From the NCBI RefSeq assembly GCF_900105335.1, contig NZ_LT629770.1, positions 992,001 through 1,056,000 of the forward strand: a stretch of DNA of 64,000 nucleotides, read 5' to 3'. A program made the translations under genes and the position numbers. The notes beneath the pieces were generated by a model. It ran no database searches and was not told the DNA's origin. It saw only the letters and a list, made by a program, of their open reading frames with translations. This document shows, piece by piece, positions 8,205 through 16,358 of this stretch (its first letter is position 1; every line of letters starts with the position of its first letter). This DNA is from Microbacterium paraoxydans. Its GTDB lineage: Bacteria; Actinomycetota; Actinomycetes; Actinomycetales; Microbacteriaceae.

Positions 8205-9779
8205 TCAGTAGCCGGCGAAGGCGTCGGTGGTGAGCGAACGGGCCTTCTGCAGCGCGGGCGCGAGGTCGGCGATGAGCCGCGGCGGCCCGGAGATGAAGGC
8301 GTGCCGCGCCGAGAGGTCCCCCACCGCGTGCTCCAGGGTCTCCGTGTCCAGACGGGCCCCCTGCGCCCAGGTCCAGTGCGCGGGGAGGTCGTCCGGCTCG
8401 TCGCGGGTGAACACGACGGTGCGCACACCCGTCGCGGCGAGCTCGTCGCGGAAGGCGAGCTCCTCCGCCGAGGACGCCACGTAGACGAGGACGATGTCGC
8501 GCCGCTCCCCCGTCGCCTGGAGCTGCCGGAGCTGCGACACGAACGGGGTCACGCCGATGCCGGCCGCGACCATGAGCACCGGCTGCTCACCGCGCGGGAG
8601 GATGAAGTCGCCCCAGGTTCCGGTCACCGCGAACGTCGCACCGGGCTCGGCTGCCGCGAGAGCCCGCTTGTAGCTCGACGGGTGCTGCTGGTCGCCGTTC
8701 TTGTACGCGATGCGGAGGATCGGCAGGTCGGCCGGAGCGGACACGATGCTGAACTCGCGGCGCGTCCCGCGCGCGTCCGGCCGTCGGTGCGGCACGTCGA
8801 GCTCGAGATACTGCCCGGGGAGGAACCGCACGCGGCCCTTCGCCCGGAAGGTGAGCTCCTGGGCAGTCGGCGTCACGGAGGCGCGGCTCTCCAGGACGAG
8901 ACGCACGGACCCGCGGAGCGCGAACGCGAAGGCCACGAGGTTCCCGATGAGCAGAGCGCGCTCCTGTCCGAGCGTGAACAGACCGGCCACCGAGATCGGC
9001 CACCCCGCGAGTACGCCCACCACGACGGCGACGACGAGCTGCTGCCGACGACGCGGCGGGAGCGTCAAGGGCTCCGACAGCATGAACGCGCCGAGGAAAA
9101 GGAACGGCGACTGGAGCACCGCGAACGACAGCGCCGTCACGACGTCGAAGGAGACGTCGAACTGCACGGCCTGCACCGCCTGCCGCACGATCGAGGTGGC
9201 GACGGCGACGACGAGGAAGAGCAGGACGACCCCGACCTTCTCCGTACGCCAGAGCACGGCGAGCCCGAGGAGGACGACGGGGATCACGAGAACCGGGGTG
9301 CCGACCCACCAGGAGGACGAGGTACCGAGCCAGCTGAACGCCCCGAACGCCCCCAGGATCGACACGACCGCGGCACCGAACGCCGCCGGGTTGAAGATGT
9401 GCCGCCCTCGCCAGGCGATGAGGTACTTGGACACGCTGGCCACCGCGCCCGCGATGGCGAGGCCGAGCAGCGCCGACGGCTCGATGCCGGGACGCAGCAC
9501 GAACAGGAGGATGAGGGCCGTGACGAGTGAGGACTCCACGCGCCAGGGCAGGCGGAGCAGGCGCTGCGCGACCGCGTCCACGGCCGAGATCACGACCGCG
9601 AGCACGAGGAAGGACGCCACCAGTTCCCCCGGCGTCGGAGACACGATCACCCCGAACAGGGACAGCACGAGGGCGATGATGGCCAGTGCCGTCAGCGCGA
9701 ACAGCACGAGGCGGTACATCGACAGCGCGCCGAGGACGGCGAGGACGCGCTGGCGGGCGGCGGCGAAGGCGGTGGTCAT
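8205..9779 (-). CDS. Membrane oxidoreductase: NqrB/RnfD-like domain fused to a ferredoxin-NADP reductase-type domain
   Basis: The 524-residue protein has two parts. Residues about 1-290 form a polytopic membrane domain of roughly nine helices with NqrB/RnfD-like features (WRGRHIFNPAAFG, AFMLSEPLTLPP). Residues about 295-524 form a flavin/NAD(P)H reductase: FAD site GTRREFSIVSAP, NAD site PVLMVAAGIGVTPFVSQL and terminal FISGPPRL. There is no 2Fe-2S ferredoxin domain and no cysteine anywhere in the protein. Likely role: moving electrons from cytosolic NAD(P)H across the membrane. The start ATG 9779 overlaps the apbE stop (ATGA). Operon with ApbE and an FMN-binding lipoprotein suggests delivery to an extracellular flavoprotein. 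Confidence 0.82.
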   Translation of the reverse strand: MTTAFAAARQRVLAVLGALSMYRLVLFALTALAIIALVLSLFGVIVSPTPGELVASFLVLAVVISAVDAVAQRLLRLPWRVESSLVTALILLFVLRPGIEPSALLGLAIAGAVASVSKYLIAWRGRHIFNPAAFGAAVVSILGAFGAFSWLGTSSSWWVGTPVLVIPVVLLGLAVLWRTEKVGVVLLFLVVAVATSIVRQAVQAVQFDVSFDVVTALSFAVLQSPFLFLGAFMLSEPLTLPPRRRQQLVVAVVVGVLAGWPISVAGLFTLGQERALLIGNLVAFAFALRGSVRLVLESRASVTPTAQELTFRAKGRVRFLPGQYLELDVPHRRPDARGTRREFSIVSAPADLPILRIAYKNGDQQHPSSYKRALAAAEPGATFAVTGTWGDFILPRGEQPVLMVAAGIGVTPFVSQLRQLQATGERRDIVLVYVASSAEELAFRDELAATGVRTVVFTRDEPDDLPAHWTWAQGARLDTETLEHAVGDLSARHAFISGPPRLIADLAPALQKARSLTTDAFAGY

Positions 9780-10669
9780 GGGTTCCTGTCTCCCCGGGTT
9801 CCGGCAGCAGCGGCGGGTGCCGCGGTGAAGAGCTCGGCGTGGCAACCGGGCGAGCGCTGCACACGGCCGTCGGTGGTCATGCGCACCCACTCGACGCCCC
9901 AGCGGGCGGCCAGCTCCGGGCCGCCGTCGAAGAACAGCGCGGTGGCCACGGCATCCGCCGTCATCGCCACCGGGGCGAGAGCCCACGTCGCGGCCCAGGT
10001 GCGGACGGGCCGTCCCGTCCGCGCATCGAGCACGTGGTGGAGGCCCTCGCCCCAGGCCCGTCGATTGACGGCCGAGGCGCACAGCGCGCCGTCGGTGATC
10101 TCGACCACGCCGATCGCCTTCCGCGCATCGAACGGGTGCTCGAGAGCGACGCGCACGCCGGCGCCGCGCACCCGGATGTCTCCGCCGGCATCCACGACCA
10201 CGTCCCCGGGAACGTCGGCCAGCACCGCCATCACGCGATCGACGAGACGCCCCTTGCCGAGGGCGCCCACGTCGAGGAGGGCGGGCTCGTGTGCCTCGAC
10301 CGTGTCCGCCGCCCAGGTCAGCCGGGACGTCCAGGAGGCGGGAGCGGGGCGGGGCTCCCCCGCCCGCAGCGAGTAGGCGGCGTCATAGCCCAGGGCCTCC
10401 AGGCTGTCGGCGACCAGGGGGTTCACCGCACCGGCCGTCGCGGCATCGAGCTCGCGATAGGCACCGAGCATCGGCCCCGCGTCCGGAGCGGTCAGCGAGC
10501 CGCCCGACCGGCCGAGACGCACCACGTCGGAGTCGTCGCGGAAGCGGGACCAGAGGCGATCGAAGCGCTCGATCTCGGCCGTCACGGACGCGCGGACGTC
10601 ATCCGTGAGCGGGGCACCGGTCTCGATCTCCCACCCGGTGCCGATCGCCTCGAATCGCCACTCCCCCAT
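9776..10669 (-). CDS. apbE: FAD:protein FMN transferase (ApbE)
   Basis: Transfers FMN from FAD onto a Ser/Thr of target proteins outside the membrane. The 297-residue protein carries the family signatures: RFRDDSDVVRLG near the N-terminus, LLDVGALGKGRLVDRV, VVDAGGDIRV, HHVLDARTGRP and the metal-binding AMTADAVATALFF near the C-terminus. No signal peptide is visible, whereas many Gram-negative members are lipoproteins. It lies 15 bases after the FMN-binding lipoprotein gene, its obvious substrate, and overlaps the membrane reductase gene by four bases. Confidence 0.93.
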   Translation of the reverse strand: MGEWRFEAIGTGWEIETGAPLTDDVRASVTAEIERFDRLWSRFRDDSDVVRLGRSGGSLTAPDAGPMLGAYRELDAATAGAVNPLVADSLEALGYDAAYSLRAGEPRPAPASWTSRLTWAADTVEAHEPALLDVGALGKGRLVDRVMAVLADVPGDVVVDAGGDIRVRGAGVRVALEHPFDARKAIGVVEITDGALCASAVNRRAWGEGLHHVLDARTGRPVRTWAATWALAPVAMTADAVATALFFDGGPELAARWGVEWVRMTTDGRVQRSPGCHAELFTAAPAAAAGTRGDRNP

Positions 10670-10684
10670 GAGGACGCCTCGCGC

Positions 10685-11161
10685 CTAGGCGGCGGCCTGC
10701 TCCTTGATGGAGGCCACGGCGTCGTTGAAGCCGCCGCTCGTGAGCGACGACCCGGCGACGCGGCTGACGTTCAGCTCGTCGATCGGCTTCCCCACGACCT
10801 CGTCGGCGATCCCGTCGATGAACTCGCCCTGGTACCGCTCGGTCTCCGGAGCCTTCGGGTCGCCGGTCACCTCGACCTCCGTCACGACGCCGTCGGCGAG
10901 GGTGAGCGTGACGGTGATCTCCTCCACCGTCTCCGGGGTCTGGTACGAGCCGTCGGCGGTGTACGTGCCGTCGGTGTAGGTGCCGGAGGCGTCACCCCCG
11001 CTCGACGAGGACGAGGAGCTCGACCCCGCGGTCTCGTCGGTGCCGGTCGAGGTGTCTGCGGCGTCGCCGGTCGACGAGCATCCCGCGAGGACGAACAGCC
11101 CTGCGACCCCGAGGAGGGCAGTGCCGGTGCGGACAGAGGTCGGAACGGTCGTGCGGATCAT
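10685..11161 (-). CDS. FMN-binding domain lipoprotein
   Basis: A 158-residue exported lipoprotein: N-terminal signal with lipobox FVLAGC (Cys near 28), then a flexible linker rich in Ser, Thr, Gly and Asp (about 29-65), then a compact FMN-bind domain. The domain ends in SRVAGSSLTSGGFNDAVASI, which matches the flavinylation segment of this family; the Thr of SLTSGGF is the likely FMN attachment residue. Start ATG has GGAGG five bases upstream. It is the first gene of the operon with apbE and the NqrB/RnfD-FNR fusion. The inferred role is a surface electron carrier; the final electron acceptor is unknown. Confidence 0.88.
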   Translation of the reverse strand: MIRTTVPTSVRTGTALLGVAGLFVLAGCSSTGDAADTSTGTDETAGSSSSSSSSGGDASGTYTDGTYTADGSYQTPETVEEITVTLTLADGVVTEVEVTGDPKAPETERYQGEFIDGIADEVVGKPIDELNVSRVAGSSLTSGGFNDAVASIKEQAAA

Positions 11162-11253
11162 GGGGTCCTCCGTGGTCGTCGTCGGTCGACTCTTCCGTCG
11201 ATGACTCGACCGTAAGCAGCCCGGCTATGCACGGGCTGTGCCGTCCCGATGAG

Positions 11254-12288
11254 TTACGCGTCTCCGCCGAACATGCTCGTGACGGAGCCGTCTTCGAAGA
11301 CCTCATGGATCGCCCGCGCGAGCAGCGGCGCGATCGGCAGCACCGTGAGGTTCTCCCAACGACGCGACGCGGAGAGCGGGATGGTGTCCGTGACGACGAC
11401 CTCGTCGATCGCCGCGTCCTGCAGCCGCTCGGAGGCCGGGTCGCTGAAGATCGCGTGGGTCGCCGCGACGATCACGCGGTGCGCGCCGTTCGCCTTGAGC
11501 GCCTGCGCCGCCTTGACGATCGTGCCGCCGGTGTCGATCATGTCGTCGACGAGGAGACAGGTGCGTCCCTCCACGGTGCCGACGATCTCGTGCACGGAGA
11601 CCTGGTTGGCGACCTTCGGGTCGCGGCGCTTGTGGATGATCGCGAGCGGCGCGCCGAGGCTGTCCGACCAGGTGTCGGCGACGCGAACGCGCCCCATATC
11701 CGGGGAGACGACCGTGAGGATCTCGCGGTCCTCCGGCGTGAGCGTGCGCTCGAAGTGGTCCAGGAGCACCGGCTTGGCGAACAGGTGGTCGACGGGGCCG
11801 TCGAAGAAGCCCTGGATCTGGGCGGCGTGCAGGTCGACGCTCATCACGCGGTCGGCGCCTGCCGTCTTCAGCAGATCGGCGACGAGGCGGGCGCTGATGG
11901 GCTCACGGCCACGGCCCTTCTTGTCCTGACGCGAATACGGATAGTACGGCGCGACGACGGTGATGCGCTTGGCCGAAGCGCGCTTGGCGGCGTCGATCAT
12001 GATGAGCGTCTCCATGAGCCACTCGTTGACCGGCTCCCCGAAGGTCTGCACGAGGAAGAGGTCGCAGCCTCGGATCGAGACCTCGAAGCGCGCGTAGATC
12101 TCGCCGGAGGCGAAGGTGCGGTGCTCGACCGGAGCGATCTCGGTGCCGAGCGAAGCGGCGACGGCCGCCGTCAGCTCGGGATGCGATCGACCACCAGCGA
12201 TGACCAGACGCTTCTTCGTCTTGGCGACGAGGCCGGGGGCCACGCCGTTGTCGCGATCCAGGTCGACCGTCTTCTTCTTCCGGGCCAT
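11254..12288 (-). CDS. prs: Ribose-phosphate pyrophosphokinase (PRPP synthetase)
   Basis: Makes 5-phosphoribosyl-1-pyrophosphate from ribose 5-phosphate and ATP for nucleotide, His and Trp synthesis. Key segments: FASGEIYARFEVSIRGCDLFLVQ, PYYPYSRQDKKGRGREPISARLVADLL, SVDLHAAQIQGFFDGPVDHLFA and the PRPP loop LLVDDMIDTGGT. The start MARKKKTV at 12288 lies 7 bases after the glmU stop, with GGCGGAG upstream. The product is 344 residues, some 20-30 longer than many bacterial homologues, because of an N-terminal Lys/Asp-rich tail before KKRLVIAGG. The glmU-prs order is conserved in actinobacteria. Confidence 0.96.
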   Translation of the reverse strand: MARKKKTVDLDRDNGVAPGLVAKTKKRLVIAGGRSHPELTAAVAASLGTEIAPVEHRTFASGEIYARFEVSIRGCDLFLVQTFGEPVNEWLMETLIMIDAAKRASAKRITVVAPYYPYSRQDKKGRGREPISARLVADLLKTAGADRVMSVDLHAAQIQGFFDGPVDHLFAKPVLLDHFERTLTPEDREILTVVSPDMGRVRVADTWSDSLGAPLAIIHKRRDPKVANQVSVHEIVGTVEGRTCLLVDDMIDTGGTIVKAAQALKANGAHRVIVAATHAIFSDPASERLQDAAIDEVVVTDTIPLSASRRWENLTVLPIAPLLARAIHEVFEDGSVTSMFGGDA

Positions 12289-12295
12289 GCTCCGC

Positions 12296-13726
12296 CTATT
12301 CCGCCGAATTCTCCCGGGCCGCGGCATCCGCCGCGCCCGTCCCTGCTCTGTTCTTCTCGACCCACCCCTCGATGTTGCGCTGGGGGGCCACGCTCATGGC
12401 CAGGGCACCGGCCGGGACGTCCTTGCGGACGACGGCGCCGGCGCCGGTCTTCGCACCAGGACCAAGCCTAACGGGCGCGACCAGCACCGTGTGCGAGCCG
12501 GTGTGCACCTCGTCGCCGATCTCCGTGCGGTGCTTGTTGACGTCGTCGTAGTTCGCCGTGATGGTGCTCGCGCCGAGGTTGACGCCACGGCCGATCGTCG
12601 CATCGCCCACGTACGACAGGTGCGGCACCTTGCTCCCCTCGCCGATCTCGGCGTTCTTCGTCTCGACGTAGGCGCCGATCTTGCCCTTCGGGCCGAGCAC
12701 GGTGCCGGCGCGGAGGTAGGAGAACGGGCCCACGGTCGCCTCGGCGCCGATCACGGCCAGAGTGGCGTCGGTGCGACGGACGACCGCATCCTCTCCCACT
12801 TCGCAGTCGACGAGAGTCGTGTCCGGTCCGATCGTCGCGCCCGCGGCGATCGTCGTCGCGCGCAGGATCTGCGTGTTCTGCAGGATCGTGACGTCGGGGG
12901 CGAGCGTGGCGTCGTCGTCGATCCACGTCGTGGCCGGGTCGACGATGGTGACGCCCTCGAGCTGCCAGCGCCGGACGATGCGGGCGTTCAGACGACGGCC
13001 GACCTCGGCGAGCTGGGCGCGGTCGTTGACCCCGAACGTGACCTCGACGTCCGACACGATCGACGCCGCGACCCGGTCGCCGTCCCGGCGCACGAGGCCG
13101 GGCACGTCGGTCAGGTACATCTCCCCCTGGGCGTTGTCCACGCCGATCCGGGGCAGGTAGGTGCGCAGTGTGGCAGCACGGAAGACGTACATGCCGGCGT
13201 TGATCTCGCTGACCGCCGCCTCCTCCGCCGTCGCGTCCTTCTGCTCGACGATGCGGTCCACGGTGCCGTCGGCATCGCGGATGACCCGCCCGTAGCCGGT
13301 GGGGTCGTCGACGAGGGCGGTCATGAGGGTCGCCGGCGCTCCGGAGGCGCGGTGCTCGGCGAGGAACGTCGAGAGCGTCTCGGCATCGGCCAGCGGGCAG
13401 TCGCCGGAGAGCACGAGCACGTCGCCGTCGAAGTCTGCGGGGAGCGCGTCGACGGCGACCTGGACGGCGCGGCCCGTGCCCGGAACCTCGTCCTGGTCGA
13501 TGAAGACGGCGTCCGGGTAGTCCTCACGCAGCGCGGAGACGACCTGATCGCGCTCGTGCCGCACGACGACCTCGATGTGCGACGGGTGCAGCCGAGTCGC
13601 CGTCGTCAGCACGTGTCCGACCAGAGGCCGCCCGCTGATCCGGTGCAGCACCTTCGGCAGGCGCGACTTCATGCGCGTGCCTTGGCCCGCGGCGAGGACG
13701 ACGACGGCGAGGTTGTTCTCAGTCAT
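12296..13726 (-). CDS. glmU: Bifunctional UDP-GlcNAc pyrophosphorylase / GlcN-1-P acetyltransferase
   Basis: Makes UDP-N-acetylglucosamine for peptidoglycan. The N-terminal uridylyltransferase starts with VVVLAAGQGTRMKSRLPKVLH. The C-terminal half is a left-handed beta-helix acetyltransferase with hexapeptide repeats (IGPDTTLVDCEVGEDAVV..., GPFSYLRAGTVLGPKGKIGAYVETKNAEIG, GASTITANYDDVNKHRTEIG). Length is 476 residues, normal for the family. The start ATG (13726-13724) comes one base after the 3' end of tRNA-Gln. Its only ribosome-site-like sequence, GGCGGAG, is the tRNA acceptor strand, so translation must use an unprocessed transcript or a transcript starting at the ATG. Confidence 0.95.
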   Translation of the reverse strand: MTENNLAVVVLAAGQGTRMKSRLPKVLHRISGRPLVGHVLTTATRLHPSHIEVVVRHERDQVVSALREDYPDAVFIDQDEVPGTGRAVQVAVDALPADFDGDVLVLSGDCPLADAETLSTFLAEHRASGAPATLMTALVDDPTGYGRVIRDADGTVDRIVEQKDATAEEAAVSEINAGMYVFRAATLRTYLPRIGVDNAQGEMYLTDVPGLVRRDGDRVAASIVSDVEVTFGVNDRAQLAEVGRRLNARIVRRWQLEGVTIVDPATTWIDDDATLAPDVTILQNTQILRATTIAAGATIGPDTTLVDCEVGEDAVVRRTDATLAVIGAEATVGPFSYLRAGTVLGPKGKIGAYVETKNAEIGEGSKVPHLSYVGDATIGRGVNLGASTITANYDDVNKHRTEIGDEVHTGSHTVLVAPVRLGPGAKTGAGAVVRKDVPAGALAMSVAPQRNIEGWVEKNRAGTGAADAAARENSAE

Positions 13727-13727
13727 G

Positions 13728-13799
13728 CTCCGCCGCCAGGACTCGAACCTAGACCTCACAGCTCCAAAGGCTGTCGTGCTGCCATTACACCACGGCGGA
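13728..13799 (-). tRNA. tRNA-Gln (UUG)
   Basis: On the minus strand, a 7-bp acceptor stem TCCGCCG/CGGCGGA closes a normal cloverleaf. The anticodon stem ACAGC/GCTGT encloses loop CTTTGGA with anticodon TTG (Gln). The T arm is CTAGG-TTCGAGT-CCTGG. The discriminator base is G, and no CCA is encoded: the glmU ATG follows after a single C. The tRNA is probably the first element of a tRNA-glmU-prs transcript. Confidence 0.95.
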
Positions 13800-13922
13800 C
13801 CGCGCTGCCCCCGGGGCACCGCCCGATAAGTCTGCCACGTCCTCGCCCGTCTTCCTGTGCGTGAGGCGCACGCCGAGTGGGCTCGTCATCCGCTCGAAAC
13901 ACGGCTCTGCGATGCTGGGACG

Positions 13923-14432
13923 ATGAGCCTCGTGATCGACCGTGTCACCGTCGCCACCCCCGAGATCGCGGCCTTCATCGCCGCACACCACGCGGAGATG
14001 GACGGCACTGCTCCGCCCGAGAGCCAGCATGCGCTTCCGCTCGACCGGCTGCTGACTCCACGCGTCCGGTTTTTCACGGGACGGGTCGACGGACGGATCG
14101 CCGCGACGGGCGCCCTCGCGGTCGTCGAGGACGGACATGAGGAGCTGAAGTCGATGCGCACCGATCCCGCCTTCCGCGGACGCGGGTTCGGGCGGACGAT
14201 GCTCGGTCATCTGCTCGACGACGCCGGCGCGCGCGGCATCGGTTGCGTGTCGCTCGAAACCGGCCGGGACCCCTTCTTCGATCCGGCCCGGGCGATGTAC
14301 GCCGCCGCCGGCTTCCGGGAGGGTCCGCCGTTCGGCTCCTACCTCCCCGACCCGCACAGCGCGTTCCTCACGATGCTGCTCCCCGCGTCCTCCGCGGTCG
14401 CGACGCCGCCGGGAGCGATAATGAACGGATGA
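13923..14432 (+). CDS. GNAT-family N-acetyltransferase
   Basis: Predicted acetyl-CoA-dependent transferase of 169 residues. The acetyl-CoA loop is FRGRGFGRTMLGHLLDDAGARG, preceded by the strand EELKSMRTDPA and followed by VSLETGRDPFFDPARAMYAAAGF, the usual motif-B arrangement. The acceptor cannot be told. The start ATG 13923 is chosen because GGGA precedes it and the family fold begins immediately. The stop overlaps the start of the MarR regulator (ATGA), so the two are co-translated. Confidence 0.87.
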   Translation: MSLVIDRVTVATPEIAAFIAAHHAEMDGTAPPESQHALPLDRLLTPRVRFFTGRVDGRIAATGALAVVEDGHEELKSMRTDPAFRGRGFGRTMLGHLLDDAGARGIGCVSLETGRDPFFDPARAMYAAAGFREGPPFGSYLPDPHSAFLTMLLPASSAVATPPGAIMNG

Positions 14433-14923
14433 GCGAGGCGGATGAGGTCGATCGGATCGTCGGCGCGTGGAACACGCAGCGGCCCGACCTCGACTTCTCC
14501 CCGCTCGAGGTGCTGTCCCGCATGGACCGCCTCTCCCGGCACCTCGACCGCGCGCGCCGCGAGGTGTTCCGCAGGAGCGACCTCGAGCCCTGGGAGTGGG
14601 ACGTGCTGTCGGCGCTGCGCCGGGCGGGGTCGCCGTTCCAGCTTTCGCCCAAGCAGCTCCTGCAGCAGACGCTCGTGTCGAGCGGCACCATGACCAACCG
14701 CATCGACCGTCTCGTCGGCCGTCGCTTCGTGCGCCGTGAGGCCGACCCGGCAGATGGCCGCAGCGTGCTCGTGACCCTGACCGACGACGGCCGGGTCCGG
14801 GTGGACGCCGCGATCACCCGGCTCGTCGACGCCGAGGCCGACCTCCTGCGCGCCCTCTCCCGCGCCGACCGCGACCGGCTGGCCGCCCTGCTACGGAAAC
14901 TGAGCCTCAGCTTCGACACCTGA
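14429..14923 (+). CDS. MarR-family transcriptional regulator
   Basis: A 164-residue winged-helix regulator. The DNA-binding core is WDVLSALRRAG...LSPKQLLQQTLVSSGTMTNRIDRLVGRRFVRREADPADGRSVLVTLTDDGRVRVDAA, with the wing motif D-x-R characteristic of MarR proteins. The N- and C-terminal helices suit dimerisation. It overlaps the upstream acetyltransferase gene by four bases, so the probable job is control of that two-gene unit in response to a small ligand. No cysteine sensor is evident. Confidence 0.92.
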   Translation: MSEADEVDRIVGAWNTQRPDLDFSPLEVLSRMDRLSRHLDRARREVFRRSDLEPWEWDVLSALRRAGSPFQLSPKQLLQQTLVSSGTMTNRIDRLVGRRFVRREADPADGRSVLVTLTDDGRVRVDAAITRLVDAEADLLRALSRADRDRLAALLRKLSLSFDT

Positions 14924-14968
14924 CCCGGGCTCGGTCCTCTTCGGTACGGTCCGTCCTGTTCAGGCAGG

Positions 14969-15439
14969 TCAGGGGCCGAGGAGGAGGCGCCGGTTCTTGG
15001 CGGGGACGGTGTCCGGGAGCGTGCCGACGACCTCCGCGATCGACACCGTCTCCAGAGAAGCCCGCCAGGCCTCGTGGGCACGGCGCATCACGACGGCGAG
15101 TCCACACGGCGCGGTGCAGTCCTCCGGACGGGCGGCACCTCTCCCCTGCTGACGGAGTTCGCGGCAGATGTAAGGGTCGGCGGCGCCGTCGACCGCGGTG
15201 ACGAGATCGAGGACGCTGATGTTCTCGGGCTCCCTGGCCAGGCGGAAGCCGCCGCGGGGCCCCGTGCTTCCGGTGAGGATGCCGGCGCGGACGAGCTTCG
15301 CGAGCTGCTTCGAGAGGTACGGCCCCGGCACGCCGAAGTGCTCGGCGAGCTGCGCACCCGACACCGTCGACCCGGCGGGGAGCTGGGCGATCACCGCGAC
15401 GGTGTGCAGCACCCATTCGGAGGTCTCGGGGAGTTTCAC
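14969..15439 (-). CDS. Rrf2-family regulator, RsrR-like, probable Fe-S redox sensor
   Basis: A 156-residue winged-helix protein (PAGSTVSGAQLAEHFGVPGPYLSKQLAKLVRAGIL, wing GPRGGFRLAREPENIS). Three cysteines follow: C92, C108 and C112. Numbered from the GTG start, residues 8 and 12 are Glu and His (VKLPETSEWVLH). From memory, the [2Fe-2S] ligands of Streptomyces RsrR include Glu8 and His12 together with two cysteines; the Cys spacing here differs. The GTG start is supported by TACGAT exactly 6 bases upstream (leaderless). The gene faces an NmrA-like gene across a symmetric operator, as I recall RsrR facing an NmrA-family partner. Cluster type is inferred. Confidence 0.85.
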   Translation of the reverse strand: MKLPETSEWVLHTVAVIAQLPAGSTVSGAQLAEHFGVPGPYLSKQLAKLVRAGILTGSTGPRGGFRLAREPENISVLDLVTAVDGAADPYICRELRQQGRGAARPEDCTAPCGLAVVMRRAHEAWRASLETVSIAEVVGTLPDTVPAKNRRLLLGP

Positions 15440-15445
15440 TTGCCC

Positions 15446-15451
15446 ATCGTA
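15446..15451 (-). promoter_or_regulatory. -10 hexamer of the probable leaderless rrf2 promoter
   Basis: TACGAT on the minus strand ends 6 bases before GTG 15439. The palindromic operator at 15464-15481 covers where the -35 region of this promoter would be. Confidence 0.5.
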
Positions 15452-15463
15452 CCGGGACCGCCC

Positions 15464-15481
15464 TATTGTGGACACACAATA
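15464..15481. promoter_or_regulatory. Symmetric operator between rrf2 and the NmrA-like gene
   Basis: TATTGTGGACACACAATA is a perfect 7-4-7 inverted repeat (TATTGTG / CACAATA) in the 63-bp gap between the two start codons. It is the only AT-rich symmetric element there and the natural binding site for the Rrf2 regulator, which would control both genes. Confidence 0.7.
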
Positions 15482-15502
15482 TCCATGATTCAAGGAGCGG
15501 GC

Positions 15503-16252
15503 ATGCGCATAGCGGTCGCAGGAGGCACGGGACGGATCGGGCGGCTGGTCGTCGAGGAGGCCCGGCGTCGGGGGCACGATCCGCTGTCGCTCAGCCGCAG
15601 CGAGGGCGTCGATCTGACCACGGGCGAAGGCCTCCCCGCCCTGCTGCGCGGGGTGGATGCGGTCGTCGATGCGACGAATCCCCCGGTATCCGACGTCGCC
15701 GAGGCCGAGCGGGTGTTCACCACGCTCAGCCGCACGCTGCTCACCGCCGAGGGCGAAGCCGGGGTCGGCCACCACGTGGCCCTCTCGATCGCGGCGCTCG
15801 ATCGCGTGCGCGGCAACCCCCACTACGCAGGCAAACGCGCCCAGGAGCGAGAGGTCACTCGTGGCCCCGTCCCGTTCACCATCGTGCGGGCGACGCAGTT
15901 CCACGACTTCCCCGCGATGATCGCCGAGTGGAGCATCGAGGACGGTGAGGGCGTCGTGCCCCCGCTGCTCCTGCAGCCCATCGCGCCCGCGGACGTGGCC
16001 GCCGCCCTCGTCGACGCGGCGGAGTCGCCGGCGCTCGGTGGTTCCTTCGACATCGCCGGACCCCGCACGGAGGACGCCGTCGACATGGCGCGCCGCACTC
16101 TCGCGGCGTGGGGCCGCGACCTTCCGCTGCGCGCCGCGTGGAAGGGTGCCGCGCTCGGCGTCGAGTTCGCGGGCGAGGTGCTGCTTCCCGGGGGCGACGC
16201 CCGAACGGCGGCGACGACCTTCGACGACTGGCTAGCTGCCGAAACCCGCTGA
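15503..16252 (+). CDS. NmrA-like NAD(P)-binding protein (atypical SDR)
   Basis: A 249-residue Rossmann-fold protein of the NmrA/atypical short-chain dehydrogenase group. The dinucleotide motif is VAGGTGRIGRLVVEEARRRG at the N-terminus. HHVALSIAALDRVRGNPHYAGKRAQERE and FTIVRATQFHDFPAMI are typical of NAD(P)H-sensing or quinone-reductase-like members. The Tyr-x3-Lys pair is kept only in a loose form (HYAGK). ATG 15503 has AAGGAG six bases upstream. It is divergent from the Rrf2 regulator and shares its operator. Likely role: a redox-responsive oxidoreductase or NADP(H) sensor. Confidence 0.85.
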   Translation: MRIAVAGGTGRIGRLVVEEARRRGHDPLSLSRSEGVDLTTGEGLPALLRGVDAVVDATNPPVSDVAEAERVFTTLSRTLLTAEGEAGVGHHVALSIAALDRVRGNPHYAGKRAQEREVTRGPVPFTIVRATQFHDFPAMIAEWSIEDGEGVVPPLLLQPIAPADVAAALVDAAESPALGGSFDIAGPRTEDAVDMARRTLAAWGRDLPLRAAWKGAALGVEFAGEVLLPGGDARTAATTFDDWLAAETR

Positions 16253-16358
16253 CACCCCGACCGGTTCCGGGGCGCGGGGCCCCGGGCAGGCCTGGCCGGT
16301 CGCCTAGGCTGGGAGCACCCGGTCGCAGCCCCGCGACCCCTGCTCCGAAGGCCGAGAC

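Noticed and set aside
14919..14973. Terminator between marR and rrf2 (CCTGACC / GGTCAGG arms)
   Set aside because: The arms are short, the loop is over 40 bases and the pairing is not convincing.
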